Source of the DNA: Chloroflexota bacterium | GTDB lineage: Bacteria > Chloroflexota > DTOL01 > JACQYG01 | Reading direction: 5' to 3' | Length of the DNA stretch: 9,077 nt | Assembly: GCA_016208345.1 (NCBI GenBank) | Contig: JACQYG010000238.1 | Location: 1 to 9,077 of the forward strand | Shown: positions 1 through 5,086 of the stretch, piece by piece | Numbering within the stretch: the stretch's first letter is position 1 | How the letters are laid out: each line of letters starts with the position of its first letter | Notes under the pieces: generated by a model | Seen by the model: the letters and a program-made list of their open reading frames with translations, nothing else | Told to the model about the DNA's origin: nothing | Database searches by the model: none | Position numbers and translations under genes: made by a program

Positions 1-341
1 AGCTCTACAGCGAATTGTCCCGGCGGGCCACCGGGCGGACGCTGTATATCCTGGACGAGCCCACCACCGGCCTGCACTTTGCCGATGTGGAGCGGCTTTT
101 GCAGGTGCTTAACCGGCTGGTGGACGCTGGGAATTCGGTGCTCATCATCGAGCACCATTTGGACGTGGTGAAGTGTGCCGACTGGGTCATCGACCTGGGC
201 CCCGAGGGCGGCGACGCTGGCGGCTGGGTGGTGGCCGAAGGCACCCCTGAGGAGGTGGCCAGGATGCCTACCTCCTATACCGGCCAGTTCCTGAGCCGGA
301 TCCTGGATCGTCAGAGGCAACCGGCCTTTTCCGCCCAATGA
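1..341 (+). CDS. uvrA: UvrA, excinuclease ABC subunit A (3' end only)
   Basis: This is the C-terminal end of UvrA, the DNA-damage-recognising ATPase of nucleotide excision repair, which loads UvrB at lesions. The frame is open from the left edge, so the gene starts outside the window and about 112 residues are visible. They contain the Walker B and D-loop signature [13 protein letters not shown], the switch-histidine segment [20 protein letters not shown], and the usual tail [19 protein letters not shown]. These belong to the second ABC ATPase domain. The protein ends normally, about 40 residues after the EGTP motif, with TGA at 339-341. The next gene begins about 65 bases downstream on the same strand. 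A small 5-bp hairpin at 347-361 has no U-tract, so termination there is not supported. The identification is firm because these motifs are specific to UvrA among ABC ATPases. Confidence 0.96.
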   Translation, partial: LYSELSRRATGRTLYILDEPTTGLHFADVERLLQVLNRLVDAGNSVLIIEHHLDVVKCADWVIDLGPEGGDAGGWVVAEGTPEEVARMPTSYTGQFLSRILDRQRQPAFSAQ

Positions 342-408
342 TACCCACGACTTGGCGTCGTTGGAGCATCACCAGCGTCACCGGACCAGATGATGACGGA
401 GCGCTATG

Positions 409-1335
409 ATGAAGATACTGGGGTTGATAGCCTCTTATCGCAAGCTTGGGAATACCGAGGTGCTGGTTAAGGAGGCCGCTCTGGCCGCCAGCGCCGGGGC
501 GGAGATCGAGCTCCTGCGCCTGACCGATCTGAAGGTCGAGCCCTGCAAGGGCTGCATGGCCTGCGTCTTCAAGCCGGAGTCTAAATGCCTCATCGATGAC
601 GACATGGAGGAGTTCCTGGAGAAGATGCGGCTGGCCGACGGCCTGATCCTGGGGGCACCGACCTATGTCTTAGCTCCTCCGGGCATCCTGAAACTACTTC
701 TGGACCGTTTTCTAATGCTCTACGGCCGCTATGATGATTTCCGGGGCAAGAAGGCCGTGGCCATCGGCGTGGCCGGCCTCCCCGGTTGGGCCCCTTTTAC
801 CGTCCCTTTCCTCAACTACTTTCTCCTGGCCTTCGGATACGACGCCGTTGGCTCTATGATGGCCTTTAGCCCAGGGCCAGGCGAGGTGCTGCTGGACGAA
901 AGGAGCGTTCGAGAGGCATCCTCCCTGGGTGCAAAGCTCCTGGCGGCTATGCAGAATAGGCCGGTGGAGAAGAAGGCAGGGCCTAACATCTGTCCGGTGT
1001 GTGGGGCGGAGTTCTTCACCATCAGGGGCAACCGGGCCGAGTGCCCGATCTGCAATGTCGGTGGTTGTCTGGTGCCAGAAGGTGACGGCTTCTCAATTGT
1101 CTTCGATCCTCAGAGCCTCCAGCATCATCGCTGGACGGCGGAGGGGATGAAGCGGCACTTCACCGACTGGATCCTACAGACCGGCAAGAGGTACATGGAG
1201 TTGCGGCCGGAGATCGAGGCTCGGAAAGCCAAGTACCGGAGGCTACGCTATGATCAGGGAGCTCAGGCTGTCCACACCGGCCCGAACCGCTTTCTTGGAC
1301 ATCACGGCCCAGATAGAAGGGGCGGTCAGGGATAG
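409..1335 (+). CDS. Iron-sulfur flavoprotein (NADPH-dependent FMN reductase-like) with C-terminal CxxC...CxxC ribbon
   Basis: This is a flavodoxin-fold oxidoreductase of the NADPH-dependent FMN reductase/Isf type, presumably a cytoplasmic electron carrier or reductase; its substrate is unknown. The N-terminus has the flavin phosphate loop GLIASYRKLGNTE (residues 5-17). It is followed by C46, C49, C52 and C60 (CX2CX2CX7C), the compact cluster that ligates 4Fe-4S in Isf proteins. GAPTYVLAPPGILK is the second flavin-contact region. A second quartet, C195/C198 and C212/C215 (CPVC-X13-CPIC), resembles a zinc ribbon or rubredoxin-like site. GGAG at 398-401 lies 7 bases from the ATG at 409 and only 4 from an ATG at 406, so 409 is preferred. 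The last 28 or so residues overlap yjbQ in another frame and look non-conserved; a frameshift near the end is possible. The flavoprotein class is well supported; the physiological role is not. Confidence 0.85.
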   Translation: MKILGLIASYRKLGNTEVLVKEAALAASAGAEIELLRLTDLKVEPCKGCMACVFKPESKCLIDDDMEEFLEKMRLADGLILGAPTYVLAPPGILKLLLDRFLMLYGRYDDFRGKKAVAIGVAGLPGWAPFTVPFLNYFLLAFGYDAVGSMMAFSPGPGEVLLDERSVREASSLGAKLLAAMQNRPVEKKAGPNICPVCGAEFFTIRGNRAECPICNVGGCLVPEGDGFSIVFDPQSLQHHRWTAEGMKRHFTDWILQTGKRYMELRPEIEARKAKYRRLRYDQGAQAVHTGPNRFLGHHGPDRRGGQG

Positions 1336-1660
1336 CGGCGTAAGGAGCGGCGTCTGCCACGTCTTTGTGCCGCACACCACCGCCGGTATCACTATCAACG
1401 AGAATGCCGACCCCAGCGTGCGCCAGGATCTCCTGGCCACCTTGAGTCGGCTTGTTCCAGCGAACGGGCACTACCGGCACCTGGAGGGCAATGCCGATGC
1501 CCACGTCAAGGCCTCCCTGGTGGGCTCCTCGGTCACCCTGTTTATCCAGGACGGTCGCCTGATCTTCGGCACCTGGCAAGGCGTCTATTTCTGCGAATTT
1601 GACGGCCCCCGGCAGAGGCAGGTCCTGGTGCGGGTAATCCCAGACCCCGGCGAGCACTAG
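1250..1660 (+). CDS. yjbQ: YjbQ/UPF0047 family protein
   Basis: This 136-residue protein is a full-length member of the YjbQ (UPF0047) family. Members have been reported to have weak thiamine-phosphate synthase activity, but their physiological role is uncertain. The family signatures are all present in order: PHTTAGITINENADPSVRQD (41-60), the histidine-rich HLEGNADAHVKASLVGSS (77-94), and GTWQGVYFCEFDGPR (107-121). The histidines in the first two motifs probably line the conserved pocket. The ATG at 1250 has GGAGG at 1238-1242 with a 7-base spacer, and MIRELRLST is a normal family N-terminus, so this start is secure. The start lies inside the upstream flavoprotein frame, so the two are probably translationally coupled. 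It ends 27 bases from the convergent arsM. Confidence 0.93.
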   Translation: MIRELRLSTPARTAFLDITAQIEGAVRDSGVRSGVCHVFVPHTTAGITINENADPSVRQDLLATLSRLVPANGHYRHLEGNADAHVKASLVGSSVTLFIQDGRLIFGTWQGVYFCEFDGPRQRQVLVRVIPDPGEH

Positions 1661-1667
1661 AAAGAAT

Positions 1668-1682
1668 GCTGCCGGGCTCAGC
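1668..1682. terminator. Weak hairpin between convergent yjbQ and arsM
   Basis: GCTG at 1668-1671 pairs with CAGC at 1679-1682 around a 7-base loop, in the 27-base gap between two convergent genes. On the minus strand it is followed by ATTCTTTCT, a loosely U-rich tail. The stem is too short to be convincing, but the position is where a terminator for arsM would be expected. Confidence 0.25.
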
Positions 1683-1687
1683 GCCTC

Positions 1688-2545
1688 TTACCGATTACCC
1701 ATCACTGTTCCTGGCTTCACCGCTCTGACCTTAATGCTCAGGATGCTAGACCGGAGGAACCCCCTGACCTGGGCATCCTGGAGTAGCCGCTCCTTTTCCT
1801 CGGCGGAGATGTCCACCTGATTGGATGCTGACTGGGCGGCCACCACATTGCGGGAGAGCACCTCCACGTTCTTAAAGCCGGCCTGGCGTATCTTCTCCAG
1901 GTAAAGATTCTCGTCCAGAGCGCCGGCTACGCAGCTCACCCAGGCATTGGCGCTCTCCCTTATAGCTGTCGGCATGGGGCCGCGGGTAACGATGTCCGAG
2001 ACGGTCATACGGCCACCGGGCTTCAATACCCGGAAAGCCTCGGCGAAGACCTGGTCCTTGTCGGGTGACAGGTTGATCACACAGTTGGAGATGATGGCGT
2101 CCACCGTGCCGCTGTCCACCGGCATGGCCTCCATCTCCCCCAGGCGGAAGGAGACGTTGGCCACGCCCATCTTGGCGGCGTTGGCGTTGGCCAGGGCGAT
2201 CATCTCCGGGGTCATGTCCAGGCCGATGACCCTGCCGGTTGGCCCTACTTTCTCCGCGGCCAGGAAGCAGTCAATGCCGCCTCCGGACCCCAGGTCCAGG
2301 ACCACTTCGCCGGGCTTCAGGTCGGCCATGGCGGTGGGATTACCGCAGCCCAGGGAGGCGGCAGTCACGCTGTCCGGCAGGGCGGCCAGCTCCTGGGCGG
2401 AGTATAGCGCCTGGGAGGTGCTGGCCTTGGCCGGCTCACCGCAGCAACTGGCTTTCCGGGAATGTACTAGAACATCGCGGGCGATCTTGCCGTAGGAGTT
2501 GCGGACGGTCTTTTTGACGCTGTCAGAGGTCTCAATGTCGCTCAT
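1688..2545 (-). CDS. arsM: Arsenite S-adenosylmethionine methyltransferase ArsM
   Basis: ArsM transfers methyl groups from S-adenosylmethionine to trivalent arsenic in the cytoplasm, giving methylated and partly volatile arsenicals. The 285-residue protein has the SAM-binding motif LDLGSGGG (83-90), the acidic end of strand beta-2 in GLDMTPEM, and family blocks SNCVINLSPDK (153-163) and ARSENIC-pocket cysteines C67 (LGCGNP), C155 (NCVINL) and C205 (WVSCVAGA). These match the three conserved arsenic-binding cysteines of characterised ArsM enzymes. An N-terminal pair C34-C35 (SCCGE) is also typical. The frame opens further upstream, but ATG at 2545 follows GGAGGG (2555-2560) with a 9-base spacer and gives the usual MSDIETSDSV start. 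It lies 87 bases after arsR on the same strand, behind a terminator-like hairpin, so its expression probably depends on read-through. Confidence 0.95.
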   Translation of the reverse strand: MSDIETSDSVKKTVRNSYGKIARDVLVHSRKASCCGEPAKASTSQALYSAQELAALPDSVTAASLGCGNPTAMADLKPGEVVLDLGSGGGIDCFLAAEKVGPTGRVIGLDMTPEMIALANANAAKMGVANVSFRLGEMEAMPVDSGTVDAIISNCVINLSPDKDQVFAEAFRVLKPGGRMTVSDIVTRGPMPTAIRESANAWVSCVAGALDENLYLEKIRQAGFKNVEVLSRNVVAAQSASNQVDISAEEKERLLQDAQVRGFLRSSILSIKVRAVKPGTVMGNR

Positions 2546-2554
2546 GAAAAGATT

Positions 2555-2560
2555 CCCTCC
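2555..2560 (-). promoter_or_regulatory. Ribosome-binding site of arsM
   Basis: The minus strand reads AAAAGGAGGG followed by nine bases and the ATG at 2545. This strong Shine-Dalgarno match fixes the arsM start at 2545 rather than at the upstream in-frame codon at 2575, whose extension would include the ribosome-binding site itself. Confidence 0.85.
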
Positions 2561-2600
2561 TTTTATATGGACCAATTGAAATACATCGATACGTTGATCG

Positions 2601-2646
2601 AAAAAAAGAGAGGGCCAAGGGGCTGGACGCCGCTAGTGGCACTCTC
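2601..2646 (-). terminator. Intrinsic-terminator-like hairpin between arsR and arsM
   Basis: On the minus strand GAGAG-T-GCCA (2646 down to 2637) pairs with TGGC-C-CTCTC (2617 down to 2608). This gives 9 base pairs with one internal mismatch and a 19-base loop, immediately followed by seven T (2607-2601). The 5' arm overlaps the last arsR codons and is interrupted only by the stop codon region in the loop. Stem plus U7 is the layout of a Rho-independent terminator. Because arsM follows and has no obvious promoter of its own, it may work as a partial terminator setting the arsR to arsM ratio. Confidence 0.7.
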
Positions 2647-2920
2647 GGGGGCTAGCCCTGAACTTGTCCATCAGGTCGTTGCAGCAATCTGAGAGACAAC
2701 AACGGTCCAGGGAGTAGTATACCTGTTTGCCCTCCTTGCGGTCAGATACCAGGCCGGTATTCTTGAGCACGGCCAGATGGTGCGAGATAGTGGGCTGGGA
2801 CATGGCAAAAGCATCCACGATCTCGCTGACGCACATCTCCCGTTCCCGAAGCATTTGCAGTATCTTCTGGCGGGTCTCGTCCGAGAGCGCCCGGCAGAAA
2901 GCAACGCAGTCTACTGGCAT
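2633..2920 (-). CDS. arsR: ArsR/SmtB-family metalloid-responsive repressor
   Basis: This 95-residue winged-helix repressor is the likely autoregulator of the arsR-arsM unit; such proteins leave DNA when As(III) or Sb(III) binds cysteine thiolates. The sequence shows the N-terminal helix CRALSDETRQKILQML, the recognition helix region SQPTISHHLAVLKNTGLV (41-58) and the wing RKEGKQVYYSL (61-71). The classical ELCVCDL arsenic site is only partly kept as EMCVSEI, with a single cysteine, C30. Instead there are C5 and C9 near the N-terminus and a CC-X3-CC motif, C74/C75 and C79/C80, in the C-terminal helix, with C94 near the end. ATG at 2920 lacks a good Shine-Dalgarno sequence but is the only sensible start for this family. 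A consensus-like promoter and paired operator-like boxes lie just upstream. Confidence 0.93.
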   Translation of the reverse strand: MPVDCVAFCRALSDETRQKILQMLREREMCVSEIVDAFAMSQPTISHHLAVLKNTGLVSDRKEGKQVYYSLDRCCLSDCCNDLMDKFRASPRECH

Positions 2921-2942
2921 GGTCGCAGGGTACGCGAATATC

Positions 2943-2959
2943 TATAGAGAATCGTCAAT
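2943..2959. promoter_or_regulatory. Putative ArsR operator, copy 1
   Basis: This 17-bp box matches the box at 2978-2994 at 14 of 17 positions, in the same orientation and 35 bp apart. On the minus strand it reads ATTGACGATTCTCTATA. It covers the predicted transcription start of arsR, where a bound repressor would block initiation. Assignment to ArsR is inferred from repetition and position. Confidence 0.6.
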
Positions 2960-2964
2960 GTGAT

Positions 2965-2993
2965 AGTATACTCGAAATATAGAAGATTGTCAA
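2965..2993 (-). promoter_or_regulatory. Sigma-70/sigma-A type promoter of arsR
   Basis: On the minus strand TTGACA (2993-2988, a perfect -35) is followed by a 17-base spacer and TATACT (2970-2965, five of six matches to the -10 consensus). The start of transcription would be near 2958, leaving a leader of about 38 bases before arsR. The flanking sequence is visibly more A+T-rich than the surrounding genes. Confidence 0.85.
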
Positions 2994-2994
2994 T
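2978..2994. promoter_or_regulatory. Putative ArsR operator, copy 2
   Basis: This is the second copy of the 17-bp box, reading ATTGACAATCTTCTATA on the minus strand. It includes the -35 hexamer of the arsR promoter, so a repressor here would compete directly with RNA polymerase. Two boxes, one on the -35 and one at the start site, suggest that two repressor dimers bind. Confidence 0.6.
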
Positions 2995-3012
2995 AGGTTC
3001 TGAAGATATTTT

Positions 3013-3049
3013 AGGGCGACCTCGGTGAAATGTCGTCCTTGGTCGCCCT
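3013..3049 (-). terminator. Hairpin after the PHP gene, possible terminator
   Basis: AGGGCGACC (3013-3021) and GGTCGCCCT (3041-3049) form a perfect 9-bp GC-rich stem with a 19-base loop, starting 8 bases after the stop codon of the PHP gene. The tail on the minus strand is AAAATATCTTC, not a U-run, so it is an imperfect intrinsic terminator; it could also protect the 3' end of the mRNA. Its position would insulate the arsR promoter from the upstream operon. Confidence 0.5.
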
Positions 3050-3057
3050 GGAGCTAC

Positions 3058-3918
3058 TTAATGCCGCTCTTGGACCATCCGGTTGGCCTCTAGCTTTAAC
3101 TTATACTCCTGGAGGCGCCGGGCGGCTTTGATGGGCACGAAGTTGCCGCCCAGGTCGGTGGGGGACATGGTGGGAAGCCCGTGAAAGTCAGACCCACCGG
3201 TGACGATGAGGCCATCCTTGATGGCAAGGTTCACGATGCTTTGCACCAACTCGGCACCGTAGCCATTATAGAAGGCCTCGACTCCGGCCAGGCCAGCCGC
3301 CAGGAGCTCCGGCAGCAGGGCCTCGAGGTTCTCGATATCGGCGGGATGGGCCAGGACTGGGATGCCCTGGTTCTGGAGGATGAGTTGCACCGCCTCCACT
3401 GGCGAAAGCTTGAAGCGCTCCACATAGGCCGGGCCATTCCGGCCGAGGTACAGGTCAAAGGCATCCCGTAGAGAGGTCACGTAGCCCTTTTCCAGCATGG
3501 CCTGAGCCACATGGGGGCGGCCCACCGATCCCCGGCCGGCTATGGCCGCCACTCTCTCCCATTCCAGGGGCATCCCCAGGTCTCGGAGTTTTTGTAACAT
3601 GCCCTTAGCCCGGTCCAGCCGAGAATGGCGTAAGGTGGAGAGCACATCTTGCAGTCCTGCTCTATGGTACTCGAGGAAATAACCCAGGACGTGCACCTCA
3701 CCCCTGGGTATATCCGTGCCCACCTCGATGCCCGGGATCACCTGCAGGCCAGTTCCCCTGGCTGCCTCCAGCGCCTCGTCCAGGCCCTCAGTGGAGTCGT
3801 GATCGGTGATGGCGATGACCTTCAGTCCCTTTTGCAAGGCCAGCCTCACCAACTGGCAAGGCGAGAGCACGCCGTCGGAGGCAGTGGTATGAGTGTGAAG
3901 GTCAACTTCGTTGGTCAT
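3058..3918 (-). CDS. PHP-domain metal-dependent phosphoesterase (RNase AM/TrpH/YciV-like)
   Basis: This 286-residue protein is a stand-alone PHP-domain phosphoesterase of the TrpH/YciV type. Characterised relatives hydrolyse 3',5'-nucleoside bisphosphates such as pAp, or degrade short RNA from the 5' end (RNase AM). The metal-binding motifs are in the expected order: DLHTHTTASDG (H8, H10, D15), ITDHDST (D39, H40), GIEVGTD (E65), EVHVLGY (H76), GRPHVA (H136), LAHPAD (H191) and GSDFHG (D243, H245). This is a complete trinuclear site. ATG at 3918 gives the normal MTNEVDLHTH start, 10 bases after the spoVS stop; a GTG at 3924 is possible, and neither has a strong Shine-Dalgarno sequence. It is probably the last gene of the rny-ymdB-spoVS transcript. 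The exact substrate cannot be settled from sequence alone. Confidence 0.88.
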   Translation of the reverse strand: MTNEVDLHTHTTASDGVLSPCQLVRLALQKGLKVIAITDHDSTEGLDEALEAARGTGLQVIPGIEVGTDIPRGEVHVLGYFLEYHRAGLQDVLSTLRHSRLDRAKGMLQKLRDLGMPLEWERVAAIAGRGSVGRPHVAQAMLEKGYVTSLRDAFDLYLGRNGPAYVERFKLSPVEAVQLILQNQGIPVLAHPADIENLEALLPELLAAGLAGVEAFYNGYGAELVQSIVNLAIKDGLIVTGGSDFHGLPTMSPTDLGGNFVPIKAARRLQEYKLKLEANRMVQERH

Positions 3919-3928
3919 TAACACGCGC

Positions 3929-4189
3929 TCATCTGGGCTCGACGATGAGCTTTATCGCGGTGCGCTCCTGTTCATTGATGATTACCTGAGCGAAGGTGGG
4001 GATACAAATGACATCGATGCCGTCTGAGGAAAGATAGCCCCGGGCCACGGCAACAGCCTTCACCGCCTGGTTGACGGCCTCGGCTCCGATGGCCTGGACT
4101 TCGGCTCGACTGGCTTCGCGTACGGAACCGGCAATCGCTCCTGCCACTGCAGTAGGTCGAGACTGGGCTGAGACTTTAAGCACGGCCAT
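3929..4189 (-). CDS. spoVS: Stage V sporulation protein S (SpoVS)
   Basis: This 86-residue protein matches SpoVS along its whole length, including VLKVSAQSRPTAVAGAIAG at the start, the block EVQAIGAEAVNQAVKAVAVA, ICIPTF, and the ending ERTAIKLIVEPR. SpoVS is a small Alba-like fold protein required for coat assembly and septation in Bacillus sporulation, but it also occurs in many non-sporulating bacteria, where it probably has another, perhaps nucleic-acid-related, role. ATG at 4189 follows AAGGAGG (4198-4204) with an 8-base spacer. An earlier in-frame start at 4255 would overlap ymdB and lies outside the conserved protein. It sits 55 bases after ymdB and 10 bases before the PHP gene, so all three are probably cotranscribed. 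Confidence 0.96.
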   Translation of the reverse strand: MAVLKVSAQSRPTAVAGAIAGSVREASRAEVQAIGAEAVNQAVKAVAVARGYLSSDGIDVICIPTFAQVIINEQERTAIKLIVEPR

Positions 4190-4197
4190 GTTCGTTG

Positions 4198-4204
4198 CCT
4201 CCTT
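4198..4204 (-). promoter_or_regulatory. Ribosome-binding site of spoVS
   Basis: The minus strand reads AAGGAGG eight bases before the ATG at 4189. This is the strongest Shine-Dalgarno sequence in the minus-strand operon. It sets the start of spoVS and suggests that SpoVS is made at a higher rate than its weakly initiated neighbours ymdB and the PHP gene. Confidence 0.85.
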
Positions 4205-4244
4205 CGTGGTTGGGTGAAGTGAAAGGTCAAGCGATGTGTGGCGG

Positions 4245-5033
4245 TTAACCCTCATTCACCATCATGTCGATGCGCTTGATGCTTGTCGCCAAGCCGGTCG
4301 TTCCATCAATGTCGCTCAGGACTGCATTGAACACCACTGCCCCACTGGCCACGTCGAAGTGCGCAGGCAGTTGCGTGCGAAAGTGCGCCAATATGGGCTC
4401 GATCTTCCCTCCGATCACTGAGTCATAGGGGCCCACCATACCCACGTCAGTGACGTAAGCGGTCCCCTTCGGCAGGATGCGGGCGTCAGCGGTGGGGACA
4501 TGGGTATGAGTGCAGAACACCGCGCCAACCCGGCCATCCAGGTGCCATCCCATAGCATACTTCTCGGACGTAACCTCCCCGTGAAAATCCACGACTATCG
4601 CTGCGGGCTTATCGGAAGTGGTAGCCAGTAAGCGGTCCACGACCTGGAAGGGGCAATCCAATTCCGCCATGAAAACCCGGCCGCTCAGATTGACTACCAA
4701 GAGCTTCCCCTGGGGTCCCAGGTCTACCCAGAGGTGTCCTTTTCCGGGGACCCCCGCAGGATAGTTCTGAGGCCGCAGGATCGGTAGATTGCCGTCCAGG
4801 TGGGGGATGATCTCTTTTTGGTCCCAGATGTGATTGCCGGAGGTGATCACATCGACCCCGGCCCGGAAAAGCTCTTCGGCGGTAGAGAGCGTAAGCCCCC
4901 GGCCTCCGGCGGCGTTTTCGCCGTTGGCGATGACCAGGTCCACGCGCTGATCCCGGCGCAACCCGGGCAAAACCTCGCGCACCGCCCGCCGCCCGGGCTT
5001 GCCGATGACATCGCCTACCATCAAAACACGCAT
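4245..5033 (-). CDS. ymdB: YmdB family metallophosphoesterase (TIGR00282)
   Basis: This 262-residue protein is a dinuclear-metal phosphodiesterase of the YmdB family. The Bacillus relative hydrolyses 2',3'- and 3',5'-cyclic nucleotides and affects biofilm and motility decisions, and it is genetically tied to RNase Y. Visible ligands are D8 (MVGDVIGKPGR), E39/N40 (ANGENAAGG), N67/H68 (TSGNHIWD), H151 (VDFHGEVTSEK) and H176/H178 (THTHVPTAD). The tail TDVGMVGPYDSVIG is also diagnostic. Length is normal. ATG at 5033 gives the family N-terminus MRVLMVGDVIGK. A TTG at 5060 would place the start inside a palindrome and is rejected. No good Shine-Dalgarno sequence is seen; a strong stem-loop ends 13 bases upstream. 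The gene follows rny by 53 bases. Confidence 0.95.
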   Translation of the reverse strand: MRVLMVGDVIGKPGRRAVREVLPGLRRDQRVDLVIANGENAAGGRGLTLSTAEELFRAGVDVITSGNHIWDQKEIIPHLDGNLPILRPQNYPAGVPGKGHLWVDLGPQGKLLVVNLSGRVFMAELDCPFQVVDRLLATTSDKPAAIVVDFHGEVTSEKYAMGWHLDGRVGAVFCTHTHVPTADARILPKGTAYVTDVGMVGPYDSVIGGKIEPILAHFRTQLPAHFDVASGAVVFNAVLSDIDGTTGLATSIKRIDMMVNEG

Positions 5034-5046
5034 GAGCGAGTCACAA

Positions 5047-5076
5047 GGCCTGGGGCTCAAGCTTGAACCCCAGGCC
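5047..5076 (-). repeat. Near-perfect 30-base palindrome between rny and ymdB
   Basis: GGCCTGGGG (5047-5055) and CCCCAGGCC (5068-5076) are perfect 9-bp complements. The 12 bases between them contain the further self-complementary TCAAGCTTGA (5057-5066), so only one opposed pair (C5056/A5067) breaks the symmetry. As RNA it would be a very stable stem-loop between the rny stop and the ymdB start. There is no U-tract on the transcribed side (TTGTGACTC), so it is not a classical terminator. It may be an mRNA processing or stability element, or one that controls ymdB translation. Confidence 0.85.
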
Positions 5077-5086
5077 CGGAGCCTTT

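Noticed and set aside
347..361. ACGAC-TTGGC-GTCGT hairpin as a uvrA terminator
   Set aside because: The stem has only 5 bp and no U-tract follows it, so termination is not supported.
1160..1657. A 165-codon minus-strand frame opposite yjbQ
   Set aside because: It lies antisense to the well-conserved yjbQ motifs and contains no recognisable protein signature.
2561..2566. TATAAA just before arsM as a -10 element
   Set aside because: It abuts the ribosome-binding site, so the transcript would start within or after the Shine-Dalgarno sequence, and there is no -35 match 17 bases upstream.
2585..2600. ATCGATACGTTGATCG as an extra ArsR operator before arsM
   Set aside because: The dyad is imperfect and it does not resemble the duplicated 17-bp boxes at the arsR promoter.
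4190..4255. Longer spoVS from 4255
   Set aside because: The extra 22 residues overlap the end of ymdB and include the AAGGAGG ribosome-binding site used by the ATG at 4189.
5034..5060. TTG start for ymdB at 5060
   Set aside because: It would begin inside the intergenic palindrome and add non-family residues before MRVLMVGD.
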